A stretch of DNA of 57,648 nucleotides from Hyphomicrobiales bacterium (GTDB taxonomy: Bacteria; Pseudomonadota; Alphaproteobacteria; Rhizobiales; NORP267), in assembly GCA_021775855.1 (NCBI GenBank), contig JAJFGZ010000034.1, positions 1 to 57,648 of the forward strand. Reading direction: 5' to 3'. This document shows, in pieces, positions 49,057 to 57,618 of this stretch. The notes beneath the pieces were generated by a model. That model was not told the DNA's origin, ran no database searches, and saw nothing but the letters and a program-made list of their open reading frames with translations. Both the position numbers and the translations under genes were made by a program. Position 1 is the stretch's first letter. Each line of letters begins with the position of its first letter.

Positions 49057-49925
49057 TTAGGCATCTTCGGGCTCTACATGCGTTCGACACTGCTGCAACA
49101 TTCCAGAATTTTAGTCACGCTGCGGACGCCTTGTCTGTTACGCAAGGAGCGGTAAGCCGACAAATCAAGCAGCTTGAGGGGTATCTTCACGTCACCCTAT
49201 TCCGGCGCACTTCGAACGGGGTTGTGAAGACAGAGACCGGCGAACGGCTGCATCTTGTGACGCAGCAAGCCTTCGGTGTATTAGAGCGTGGTCTGGGCGA
49301 AATCAGGCAACCTGCGGACAAACGCTCGCTAACGATTTCTCTCGCCTCTGCGCTGGCCATAAAATGGTTGGTTCCGCGATTGCCGATGTTTCGTTCGCTA
49401 CATCCCCGGTTGGATATTTTTCTCGATACAAGCGATAACATCGTCGACTTTGCCGATAGTGATGTCGACGCCGCCTTGCGTTTCACCAAGCCTTTATCTG
49501 ATGGTCTTTTTCGCGAGCTGATCGTGGTGGAAGCACTAATTGTTGTCGCATCGCCACGTCTTGTGGAGAGTATTGCCCTACCGATGCTGGCCAAAGATAT
49601 TTGCAGACTGCCAATCCTGAGTGATGATTTCGATCCGCAATGGCCGAAATGGGCAGAAGTTGCTGGAATACAAATGACTGACAATTGCCTCAAGCCGGAC
49701 ATCCGGTTCAAAGATTCCGCTGTGATGATCTCTGCAGCAATTGATGGTCAGGGCGTAGCACTAGCCCGCAAATTGCTGGTGGCCGATGATCTTGCTGCCG
49801 GTCGGCTGGTGCAACTCGATGAAACCGAGATCCCGTTGGAAAGGTCTCTCAGCTTTGTTTGTCGGCAACGCGACAAAGATCACCCGAATCTGCGTAAACT
49901 ACGCAATTGGCTACACTCGCTTTAG
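49056..49925 (+). CDS. LysR-family regulator with non-standard start (ATT) or broken start codon
   Basis: 289 residues if read from ATT 49056. The in-frame codons give RHLRALHAFDTAATFQNFSH then AADALSVTQGAVSRQIKQLE, a complete LysR winged helix. From the upstream in-frame TAA (49038) to TTG 49131 there is no ATG, GTG or TTG; a start at TTG 49131 would remove half of the HTH. So either ATT is the start, as in infC-type genes, or the start codon has mutated. The effector domain is complete (to residue 289). Divergent from the cyclase-SDR operon, its likely target. Confidence 0.85.
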   Translation: MRHLRALHAFDTAATFQNFSHAADALSVTQGAVSRQIKQLEGYLHVTLFRRTSNGVVKTETGERLHLVTQQAFGVLERGLGEIRQPADKRSLTISLASALAIKWLVPRLPMFRSLHPRLDIFLDTSDNIVDFADSDVDAALRFTKPLSDGLFRELIVVEALIVVASPRLVESIALPMLAKDICRLPILSDDFDPQWPKWAEVAGIQMTDNCLKPDIRFKDSAVMISAAIDGQGVALARKLLVADDLAAGRLVQLDETEIPLERSLSFVCRQRDKDHPNLRKLRNWLHSL

Positions 49926-49928
49926 CGC

Positions 49929-49947
49929 CGTCTTTTCGGAAAAGACG
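49929..49947 (+). terminator. Stem-loop after the LysR gene
   Basis: CGTCTTTT and AAAAGACG pair perfectly (8 bp) round a CGG loop, starting 4 nt past the LysR stop. No T run follows, so it is a termination or stability hairpin rather than a textbook terminator. Confidence 0.5.
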
Positions 49948-50275
49948 CGACGTGTACACATGAAAAACGTCGAGCAGAGTCTGACGAGTATCCTTTCTCT
50001 CTCTTCCATTTTCAATTGAAGCGCTCATGAGACCGACATATTTGTGTTTGTCTCTGAGCACATCATTGAGTTTTTCAATCTGGATATTTCTGTTTCGTGG
50101 CTGACATCAACTTCCTCGTCTTTGGGAATTCACGTCAGCAGCACCAAAACCAATCTTTTCAACTTCTTCAATCTTGAGCCTGAATGAGCCATCTGGCGAC
50201 CGGCACAAAGTTCGATATCGCTTCACGAAGGGGACACAAACTTTGCATTTAGTCCGGACCTGGCAAATCAGCCGG
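49948..50275. other. Non-coding stretch between the LysR and MarR genes
   Basis: Only very short open frames are seen: a 19-codon rightward ORF near 49961, and leftward ones such as one starting MQSLCPLREAISNFVPVARW. None resembles a known family, and their frames are not supported by good ribosome sites. It may hold remnants of former genes. Confidence 0.5.
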
Positions 50276-50764
50276 TCAGGATTTCTCCAGGTTCTCAAGA
50301 AATCTGGCAAGCAACAAATTGAGTGACTTGCTTTCCCTTTCCGACAGACCGGAGACCAGCCTGGCCTGGGTTTCGACATGCTCGCGAACAGCTGCATCAA
50401 TAGTCGCGAACCCTTTGTCGGTTAGGGATATGACTACACTCCTGCCATCTTCGGGGTGACGCAGCCGTTCCACCAGCCCCCCTTTTTCCAATTGGTCGAT
50501 CCTGTTTGTCATCGTCCCCGATGTTACCATCATGGTCGCCAGCAAGTCGCCCGGAGATAGGCTGTAGGGAGACCCCGATCGGCGCAAAGTCGCCAGAACG
50601 TCGAAGCTCGCGTGGTTCAGACCATGCGCTGCGAATGTCTTGTCCATCTCACGGGACAGATGCTGCGATATCCGTTTAAGACGGCCAATCAATCCCATTG
50701 GCGCGACATCCAGGTCAGGCCGCTCCCGGTTCCACTGCGCGAGAATTTTATCAACTGGATCCAT
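50276..50764 (-). CDS. MarR-family transcriptional regulator
   Basis: 162 residues. The winged helix shows LNHASFDVLATLRRSGSPYS, then the recognition part MMVTSGTMTNRIDQLEKGGL followed by VERLRHPEDGRSVVISLTDKG. Divergent from an EamA transporter gene. Two MarR-type palindromes lie between the two start codons, so the protein very likely controls both genes. The ligand is unknown. Confidence 0.93.
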   Translation of the reverse strand: MDPVDKILAQWNRERPDLDVAPMGLIGRLKRISQHLSREMDKTFAAHGLNHASFDVLATLRRSGSPYSLSPGDLLATMMVTSGTMTNRIDQLEKGGLVERLRHPEDGRSVVISLTDKGFATIDAAVREHVETQARLVSGLSERESKSLNLLLARFLENLEKS

Positions 50765-50786
50765 TTATCCACTATTTCCAATATTT

Positions 50787-50802
50787 ATCTTGACGTCAAG
50801 AT
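50787..50802. promoter_or_regulatory. MarR operator 1, perfect 16-bp palindrome
   Basis: ATCTTGACGTCAAGAT is a perfect palindrome 23 bp upstream of the MarR ATG. Its form, ATCTTGA-TCAAGAT type, is typical of MarR-family sites. Confidence 0.8.
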
Positions 50803-50812
50803 TAATGGAGTT

Positions 50813-50828
50813 ATCTTGACATCGAGAT
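50813..50828. promoter_or_regulatory. MarR operator 2
   Basis: ATCTTGACATCGAGAT repeats operator 1 with three differences. Centres are 26 bp apart, about 2.5 helical turns. It lies just upstream of the GAGG ribosome site of the transporter gene. Confidence 0.75.
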
Positions 50829-50848
50829 ACTTATTGAGGCTTATCGTT

Positions 50849-51700
50849 TTGACCCGAAATAGTGACCTGCTGCTGACCGCGATTGCTCCGTTGATATGGG
50901 GCAGCACCTATCTGGTAACGACAGAGCTTCTACCGGACGGATATCCTTTGACCGTTGCCATGCTTCGGGCCTTGCCAGCGGGCCTGCTGCTCCTGCTTGT
51001 GGTACGTCAGCTGCCTGCCGGTTCGTGGTGGTTCAAAGTTTTCTTGCTCGGGGCACTTAATTTCTCCATCTTCTGGTGGCTGCTGTTTGTCGCCGCCTAT
51101 CGGCTGCCGGGAGGTGTTGCCGCAACTGTTGGTGCGATCCAGCCACTGATTGTGATTTTCCTGGCGCGCGTGCTTTTGGGGTCGGTCGTCCGCGTCCTCG
51201 CTATTTTCGCGGCTGTTGCCGGCATTGGCGGGGTCGCGATTTTGATCCTTACGCCCCAGGCCGCGCTCGATCCTATCGGAATTGCCGCAGGCCTTGGCGG
51301 CGCTGTGTCTATGGCCGCCGGAACGGTCCTGAGCCGCCTTTGGCAGCCCACTGTATCCCCGCTGACCTTCACCGCGTGGCAGTTGACAGCGGGCGGCATT
51401 CTATTGCTCCCGGTCGCAATCTGGTTCGAACCGCCCTTACCGGCACTAACCGGGGCAAACATTGCAGGCTTTGTCTATCTCGGCCTGATCGGCGCAGCAT
51501 TCACCTACATATTGTGGTTCAGGGGAATTGCGCGGCTGGAACCCTCGGTGATTAGCACACTGGTATTTCTCAGTCCCGTTGCCGCCGTCGGCCTTGGCTG
51601 GTGGTATCTGGGCCAGAATCTCAGCCTGCTGCAGGTCCTTGGCGTTTTGATCATTTTTGCCAGTGTCTGGATTAGCCAACGTGCCGCGCGCGCGGCCTAG
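50849..51700 (+). CDS. EamA/DMT-family transporter
   Basis: 283 residues from TTG 50849 with GAGG 9 nt upstream; the frame is open back to 50612, but that overlaps the MarR gene and both operators. Ten predicted TM segments form two EamA repeats: the first starts TAIAPLIWGSTYLVTTELLP and the second near VSMAAGTVLSRLWQPTVSPL. Drug/metabolite exporter type; the usual roles are efflux of amino acids, metabolites or drugs. Regulated by the divergent MarR. Confidence 0.92.
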   Translation: MTRNSDLLLTAIAPLIWGSTYLVTTELLPDGYPLTVAMLRALPAGLLLLLVVRQLPAGSWWFKVFLLGALNFSIFWWLLFVAAYRLPGGVAATVGAIQPLIVIFLARVLLGSVVRVLAIFAAVAGIGGVAILILTPQAALDPIGIAAGLGGAVSMAAGTVLSRLWQPTVSPLTFTAWQLTAGGILLLPVAIWFEPPLPALTGANIAGFVYLGLIGAAFTYILWFRGIARLEPSVISTLVFLSPVAAVGLGWWYLGQNLSLLQVLGVLIIFASVWISQRAARAA

Positions 51701-51766
51701 CTGGGATGCCTAGCCGGACTGGATTATCAATTTACAAGATTACAATTTCAGGCGGCCAAATTCATT

Positions 51767-52666
51767 TTACTCAGGGTTATTCGACTTGTAGTGACCCTCA
51801 AGCAAGTCCCGTTTTGCCTGAATTGCACGAACCATGAATTTTGAGAAATGTCGGACCCGCGTCGTGTTGCGCAGGTCCTCATGCGTCAAAATCCAGAGTT
51901 CGCGGTCCGGGATAGGTTTTGCGGGCGGCACACGACTCAAATCCGGTTCCATATCGCCTATGAAACATGGCAGCTTCGCCAAGCCCATACCTGCCTTTGC
52001 GGCCTCCAATTGAAGCAGAGAGTCGGAAATACGGTTTCGGGCCGGCGCCATTGGATACGGGCTTTCACGCACCCATTGCGGGTCTGATACGACGTCATTC
52101 CAGCCAATCCAGGCCAGCTTACCTGCACCTGCGGCAAGGTCATGTCTGGCGAGATAGTCCTTTGATGCATAGATCGCCTTTGCGCATGTAAGTACGCGCC
52201 GGCCAACAAGATTTTCGGGCGGATCATTTGTAAGCCGGATCGCAATATCCGCCTCGCGTCTCGACAAATCCGCCATGGAATCTGAACTAGAGATTTGTAA
52301 TTCGATTTCCTGGTTCGCTTCGCAGAAGGCGGTTAAATCTGCCATCAAAAGCTTCTGACCCAAGACCCCCGGGAGCGTAACCCGCAGCAATCCACTGAGC
52401 CGCGTGTCGCGTCCCGCCACCTTGCGTTCTATGGATGCCACTTCACCCTCAATCTGCATGGCGGACTGCATGATCTCCTCCCCGGCTTGCGTGATGAGGT
52501 AGCCGGAAGGCTGACGTTCGAACAGACGCACATCCAGTTTCTTCTCAAAAGCATCGATGCGGCGTGAAACCGTCGAATGGTTCACACCAAGCACGATAGC
52601 GGCTGCCCGTATCGAACCCTTTCGAGCCACGGCGAGAAAAAAGCGTAATTCATCCCAATCTTTCAT
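51767..52666 (-). CDS. LysR-family transcriptional regulator
   Basis: 299 residues. The winged helix reads WDELRFFLAVARKGSIRAAA then LGVNHSTVSRRIDAFEKKLD, with Asn-His-Ser in the recognition helix, typical of the single-target LysR group found beside SDR or MDR genes. The substrate domain spans residues 90-290. Divergent from SDR-GST-MDR, its probable targets. Its start codon is covered by a 20-bp palindrome. Confidence 0.93.
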   Translation of the reverse strand: MKDWDELRFFLAVARKGSIRAAAIVLGVNHSTVSRRIDAFEKKLDVRLFERQPSGYLITQAGEEIMQSAMQIEGEVASIERKVAGRDTRLSGLLRVTLPGVLGQKLLMADLTAFCEANQEIELQISSSDSMADLSRREADIAIRLTNDPPENLVGRRVLTCAKAIYASKDYLARHDLAAGAGKLAWIGWNDVVSDPQWVRESPYPMAPARNRISDSLLQLEAAKAGMGLAKLPCFIGDMEPDLSRVPPAKPIPDRELWILTHEDLRNTTRVRHFSKFMVRAIQAKRDLLEGHYKSNNPE

Positions 52667-52685
52667 TGGTGCATTTACGCACCAA
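52666..52685. promoter_or_regulatory. 20-bp palindromic operator at the LysR start
   Basis: TTGGTGC-ATTTAC-GCACCAA has seven perfectly paired bases on each side of a 6-bp spacer and begins in the LysR start codon. The position suggests autoregulation and control of the divergent SDR gene 97 bp away. Confidence 0.72.
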
Positions 52686-52781
52686 CCATACGCATTTTCA
52701 AGGACTTTATTAGCTCAAACGCGCCACTTAAATGATAGTCAAATCGAACCAGTTCAGCTCGTAATAAAAGGAATAAACCCC

Positions 52782-53537
52782 ATGACAGAGCACTCAGCGT
52801 CATTACGTCTCGAAGGCAAGGTAGCAATTATAACAGGTGGTGGAACCGGAATTGGCCGGGCAACCACCGAGTCCTTCGTTGCACAAGGAGCAAGTGTACT
52901 GGTTGTCGGTCGCCGTGACGCGCCGATCAAGGAACTGGCGGCCAACTATCCGGCGCAGGTTAAATATCTGCAGGCTGATATTTCCCAATCCGGGATTGCA
53001 AAGACTGTTGTTGATTTTGCGGTAAAGGAATTTGGGCGCCTCGATATCCTTGTCAACAATGCCGGTATGGCTGTTTTAAAGCCACTGAGCATGCTCACCG
53101 ACACGGAAATAGATGGCATGCTGACGGTCAATATTAGAGCCGTGCTGGCCTTGTCACGTGAAGCTATTCCCGCACTTGAAAAAAACAAGGGCTCGATCAT
53201 CAATTTGAGCTCCGTGGCCGCCCAAACTGCCCTGCCCGGGATGTCGGCTTATGCTGCGACAAAATCCGGGATTGACCGACTGTCGAAAATCCTCGCCACC
53301 GAGCTTGGGCCCCTTGGCATCCGGGTCAATGTGGTTGCCCCGGGTCTCACCAAGACAGACATGTTGTCGGCCATGCCGGAAGAAGCCCTTGGCAAACTGG
53401 TGGATGAAGCAACGGCTCTCCAACGACTGGGGGAACCAGAGGACATCGCCAAAACGATCCTGTGGCTTGCAAGCGATCACGCCGGGTGGATCACCGGACA
53501 AATCGTCCAGTCAAGTGGTGGGTTGATGCTCGCCTGA
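52782..53537 (+). CDS. Short-chain dehydrogenase/reductase (classical)
   Basis: 251 residues from ATG 52782, after an AAAGGA ribosome site. The complete classical signature is seen: TGGGTGIGRATTESF, NNAGMAVL, the catalytic Ser in NLSSVAAQTALPG and YAATKSGIDRL, followed by VNVVAPGLTKTDM. NAD(P)-dependent; the substrate is unknown. In contrast to the two SDRs in the previous module, all active-site residues are present. First of an SDR-GST-MDR operon. Confidence 0.95.
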   Translation: MTEHSASLRLEGKVAIITGGGTGIGRATTESFVAQGASVLVVGRRDAPIKELAANYPAQVKYLQADISQSGIAKTVVDFAVKEFGRLDILVNNAGMAVLKPLSMLTDTEIDGMLTVNIRAVLALSREAIPALEKNKGSIINLSSVAAQTALPGMSAYAATKSGIDRLSKILATELGPLGIRVNVVAPGLTKTDMLSAMPEEALGKLVDEATALQRLGEPEDIAKTILWLASDHAGWITGQIVQSSGGLMLA

Positions 53538-53607
53538 CGCATTCAAACACCAGGCGGGCATAGATTTCTCAAATTCCCGCCTCTCAAATCTACAAAGGAC
53601 AATAGTG

Positions 53608-54276
53608 ATGACATACGACCTGTACTGGATTAGCGGCAGTCCGAATGCCTGGCGAGTCATGCTGGCTTTGGAATTCAAGGGACTGGCCTACGAGTCCCAT
53701 CGCCTCGATTCCGGCAAACGCGAACACAAGACGCCGGAATTCATCGCGCTCAATCCACGCGGCAAAGTTCCCGTACTGAAAGACGGCAAGTTTGTGATTT
53801 ATGAATCAATTGCGATCCTTGCGTATCTTGAAAGCAAGCACCCGGAGCCTGCGCTGTTTGGGACAACCCCTGAAGAAACCGGGCATATCTGGCAGCGGAT
53901 CTTTGAAGTCATGAATTATGGCCGCGACAGTATAAATAATGGGGTTGTAAGGCCGCTTATCCGGCGTGAGGCCAAACAAAATGGAGAGTCGATCAAGGCC
54001 GCCGCCATCGACGCGCATGAGGCCATGAATTGGGTCGATGGCGTACTGGCGGAAAGTCCCTATCTGGCAGGGGATAGGCTTTCTGCCGCCGACATTTCCT
54101 ACATCCCGATTGTACAACACCTGACAAGGGCGGGCGGCGGAGATGACGCTGTGCGTCTGGAATTGGGGTTCGACAATTTCGGTGAACGCTATCCGAATAT
54201 CGTCGATTGGGTAGACCGGATTGCCGCCCTGCCCGGCTACGACAAGGCCTATCCACCACATTGGCGCAATAAATAG
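53608..54276 (+). CDS. Glutathione S-transferase
   Basis: 222 residues from ATG 53608 with AAAGGA upstream (GTG 53605 also possible). The N-terminal domain reads DLYWISGSPNAWRVMLALEF, with Ser-rich start and LNPRGKVPVLKDGKFVIYES, the cis-Pro and Glu-Ser glutathione site. A C-terminal helical domain follows (GDRLSAADISYIP is the N-capping motif). Likely conjugates or isomerises an electrophile produced or used by the neighbouring SDR and MDR. Confidence 0.94.
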   Translation: MTYDLYWISGSPNAWRVMLALEFKGLAYESHRLDSGKREHKTPEFIALNPRGKVPVLKDGKFVIYESIAILAYLESKHPEPALFGTTPEETGHIWQRIFEVMNYGRDSINNGVVRPLIRREAKQNGESIKAAAIDAHEAMNWVDGVLAESPYLAGDRLSAADISYIPIVQHLTRAGGGDDAVRLELGFDNFGERYPNIVDWVDRIAALPGYDKAYPPHWRNK

Positions 54277-54359
54277 ACAAGTATTTTTGTCCGCGCCCGA
54301 ATATCCACAGGGCCGGATCATCACGCCACCCCTGAATCCAGTTGCGAAAGGAATGACAC

Positions 54360-55349
54360 ATGACACACGTGGTAAAATTTCATGAGTTTGGCGGGCCAGA
54401 TGTCCTGAAGATCGAGAGCCTTACCCCCGGTGAATTGGGTCCGGGAGACGTCCGGGTGCGGATGACCGCGATTGCGCTAAACCGGGCAAACTCCCTCTTT
54501 CGCGGAGGCAACTATCTGTTCAAAGCGACCTTCCCGTCGCGCATAGGTTCCGAAGGCATTGGCATTGTCGAGGCAGTCGCACCCGACGTGACCGGATTGG
54601 AGATAGGGCAGCGGGTCAACCTTTTGCCGCCTGATAGCGAGAGCGAGAGCGGTTATACGGCGGACATCAATATCGTCCAGAAAGAAAAAATACTTCCCGC
54701 GTCCGAAGGACTTGGCGACCGCCAGGCGGCGACCGCCTGGATACCCTTCCTGACAGTGTATCATCTTTTCGTCGAGCGCAGCCTGGTGGGCGAAGGCCTC
54801 TGGGTGGTTCTGCCGGCTGCAAGCAGCAGTGTTTCGCTTGCCGCAAACAGTCTCGCGCACCATCTGGGCGCAAAGACAATCGGTATCACGCGAACAGCGG
54901 CTAAAATAACCGAACTCAAGGCGGCTGGTTACGATGCACTTGTCGTTGCCGAGATTGAAGACGTGACCGCGCGGATCATGGAGATTACCGGCAACGGCGC
55001 CGATTTTGTCTTTGACCCTGTTGGCGGATCCCAATTGGAAAAACTGGCAGCTTCCGTTAAGCCAGGGGCCGAGATCAATGTGTACGGCGTTCTTGATCCG
55101 GGCGGGACCCCGTTGCCGGTATTTCAGTTGATGAACAGTGGCGCGAAACTAAGTTGCTATACCGTGTACGAGCTCATCAGCGACCCCGACCGCCTGTCGG
55201 CCGCCGTCGCATATTACCTACCGCTGTTCAAGGCCGGAGACATTGCCCCGACTGCCGATGATCGCGAATTTACACTTGGTGACATTTCCGGGGCGTTCCG
55301 ACATCTGGAATCCAACTCCCAGTTCGGGAAAGTCATCGTCACTTGCTAG
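54360..55349 (+). CDS. MDR-family zinc-independent oxidoreductase (quinone oxidoreductase-like)
   Basis: 329 residues. Features are HEFGGPDVLKIESLTPGELG, ALNRANSLFRGG, the IGSEGIGIVEAVAPDVTGLE region and the NADPH site LPAASSSVSLAANSLAHHLG. DFVFDPVGGSQLEKL is characteristic of the quinone oxidoreductase group. NADPH-dependent reduction of quinones or enones is the family activity. Third gene of the LysR-linked operon, 83 nt after the GST. Confidence 0.92.
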   Translation: MTHVVKFHEFGGPDVLKIESLTPGELGPGDVRVRMTAIALNRANSLFRGGNYLFKATFPSRIGSEGIGIVEAVAPDVTGLEIGQRVNLLPPDSESESGYTADINIVQKEKILPASEGLGDRQAATAWIPFLTVYHLFVERSLVGEGLWVVLPAASSSVSLAANSLAHHLGAKTIGITRTAAKITELKAAGYDALVVAEIEDVTARIMEITGNGADFVFDPVGGSQLEKLAASVKPGAEINVYGVLDPGGTPLPVFQLMNSGAKLSCYTVYELISDPDRLSAAVAYYLPLFKAGDIAPTADDREFTLGDISGAFRHLESNSQFGKVIVTC

Positions 55350-55403
55350 ATCCGGACCGGAAAACATTCTTGCCCCGGCCACCGTGAAGCGTCCCTGCAA
55401 TTT

Positions 55404-57365
55404 TCAACTGCTCTGGACTACCTCGGCAACTTCGCGCGGTTTGGCGTCAGGGACCGGGCCAAACGTTGATAGTTCCTGGCCTGGCAAGGCATGGAGTGCG
55501 CGCTGGCCCTTGACGCCGCGCATTGGGATTTCGCTGATCGGGGCCTGATCGAAGCGCTCGATTTTTCCGCCGTACAGTTTCAACACCCAACTTGCCGTGC
55601 GGCGGTAGGTATTGAAAAGCCCTGCCATTCCCCAAACCTGGATGCCGGCATCGAGAAAATGAGTCACGGTTTTGAGCGCCACGCGGACCGCTCCGTTCAT
55701 AAGCCAGGACGCGTTTTCGATTTCTTCTTCGGTGCGCGGGTCCGTATTGATATGCGGGATGTTCGTTTTCGACACGAACAATGTGAACAGGAACCGCAGG
55801 GGATTATAAAAATAGGTGTAAGCGGCGAGTAGATTGAGCTGCTTGATCCAGGGGCGCGGATGTTGCGACGCGACAACATAATTGCCGTCGGTAATATGCG
55901 GTTCGACCTCTCTGTCGCCAACTTTTTTGAAGGCCATGCCTGAGGTATAGGTACCCTCGTACCATTTCGATCCCGGCGCTGGAGTCAGCATCAGGACCTG
56001 CATGGAGGTGGCGCCGGCCTTGCGCAGCGCCCTCACCTGATTGATCAGCCCGTAATTGCTCTTCCATGTGACCAGGGGTTGGGAATCGTGGTGCATCATC
56101 ATCGGCATGGGCAGGATGCCGTTTTCGCGCAACAGCCTGAACGCTTCCAGCGTCTTGTCCTTGTCCTGCGCCTTCTTGATCAGCGTCGCGGTTAAATCCT
56201 CAACGCCGATCCAAAGCGCCCCGATCCCGGCTTTGCGGATGAGCGGTAGGTGCTCGCGCATGCGCAGCGTATCGTGGACCGTCACCTCGGTACCCATGCG
56301 CACTTCGCTGTAGGGCCGCCCTGTTGCAGCCTTTCGCGCCAGCGCCTCGGCGATCTCGACGGTGCGCTCGGTGCTGTTGAAGAAATTATCGTCAGCGCCG
56401 AAAAACACCCGGATCCCGAATGTCTCCGCGATCTGGCCGATTTCGTCTGCGATGCGCTTGCCGCTCTTGGTGCGGTATTGCGACTGGTTGTAGGCGGGGA
56501 TCGGGCAATAGGAACAACGGAACTTGCAGCCCGACGTCATCAGGAAAGTCGAGATTTTGGTGTGCTTGCTGACCTGATTGTCGGCGAGCGCGTGGCTCCC
56601 CAGCGTCGCGGCCCGGCTCGGCGGCTCCAACAGGCGGTACCCATGGACCGGTTCCGGCAATTCGTCGAGATTCCCGAGCAGGCGCTGGATGCCGGTATCG
56701 ACCAGTTCCTCGATCGGCCCCTCGGGGGTCGAGCTGCGGCTATAAACGAGACCCGGCATGCCATCGAGCGCGCCGCTATCGCGCGCCCGGATGAAGACCG
56801 AGCGCATGGATTCGTTTTTGGCGCGCATGGAGAGCAGGATATCGAGCATGCTCAGGAGGATATATTCCTCGCCGGTGACCGCCACGTCGGCACCCCAGGG
56901 ATGGTCCGGATCGGCGCTGAAAACCTGCCAGGGTTCGTAATTTATCCGGGGACCACCGGCGATGATCAACGGGCGTTTATCGGGATCAATTTTGCACGCC
57001 TGCTGGATCAGACGGTCGCATTCGGACGCGTGAAGATGCATGCTGGAGACCATGAAGATATCCGGGACGCGCCCGTCGAGCCGCATTTTTTCGGGATCGA
57101 AATTGCGGTTCCATTGCTGCATGACGATGCGGGTTTTTGTGAAACCCGCCTCCGCCAAAATCGAGCCCATGGCGCGCACCCCGGCGGGCGCGATCTGCAT
57201 ATCGGCGTAGATAAACGGTAGCACCCGGGTGCGGTGGTCGAAGGCATAGGCGATCACGCTTGTGAGGTCGTGCGCCAGCGCGTGGGTGCGCATCCGCGCG
57301 CGCATCTTGATCATGGCGCCCGGCGCCAGCAACTCGTCGCCGCGAATGCGTCTCGGCAATTCCAT
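55404..57365 (-). CDS. Large radical SAM protein with B12-binding-like N-terminal region
   Basis: 653 residues. The radical SAM cluster site CKFRCSYC gives Cys280, Cys284 and Cys287, followed by a PIPAYNQSQYR stretch. The N-terminal 1-250 holds VPDIFMVSSMHLHASECDRL and LIIAGGPRINYEPW, which resemble the Rossmann-like region before the SAM barrel in B12-type radical SAM enzymes, but no clear cobalamin His motif is seen. The C-terminal 400-600 region, with an aromatic-rich LAAYTYFYNPLRFLFTLF hydrophobic patch, is not recognised. Function unknown. It stands alone and its GC content looks higher than that of its neighbours. Confidence 0.88.
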   Translation of the reverse strand: MELPRRIRGDELLAPGAMIKMRARMRTHALAHDLTSVIAYAFDHRTRVLPFIYADMQIAPAGVRAMGSILAEAGFTKTRIVMQQWNRNFDPEKMRLDGRVPDIFMVSSMHLHASECDRLIQQACKIDPDKRPLIIAGGPRINYEPWQVFSADPDHPWGADVAVTGEEYILLSMLDILLSMRAKNESMRSVFIRARDSGALDGMPGLVYSRSSTPEGPIEELVDTGIQRLLGNLDELPEPVHGYRLLEPPSRAATLGSHALADNQVSKHTKISTFLMTSGCKFRCSYCPIPAYNQSQYRTKSGKRIADEIGQIAETFGIRVFFGADDNFFNSTERTVEIAEALARKAATGRPYSEVRMGTEVTVHDTLRMREHLPLIRKAGIGALWIGVEDLTATLIKKAQDKDKTLEAFRLLRENGILPMPMMMHHDSQPLVTWKSNYGLINQVRALRKAGATSMQVLMLTPAPGSKWYEGTYTSGMAFKKVGDREVEPHITDGNYVVASQHPRPWIKQLNLLAAYTYFYNPLRFLFTLFVSKTNIPHINTDPRTEEEIENASWLMNGAVRVALKTVTHFLDAGIQVWGMAGLFNTYRRTASWVLKLYGGKIERFDQAPISEIPMRGVKGQRALHALPGQELSTFGPVPDAKPREVAEVVQSS

Positions 57366-57618
57366 GGATCGCGTCTCCTCGAACAGTCAATGAATGGCGG
57401 CGCTTTTTCCAACGCCCGCGCCCCGGAGCCGATAGCGATTCCGGGTGATCTGTAAATTCTGGCCCAACGATAGCATGGCGGGCATCCGCGTCCAATCAGG
57501 AATTAAACCAGAATCGTGGCGGATTGACGCCAGACCGGTATGCCGCGCCAAAATTGACCGCTGGATAGCTTCGTCCTAGGCTCAAGGCATTCTTTGCAAT
57601 GATACTTTGAGGCGATTG

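Noticed and set aside
56250-57221. Rightward open frame of 323 codons
   Set aside because: Antisense to the radical SAM gene, with Arg/Ala/Gly-rich composition typical of a shadow frame.
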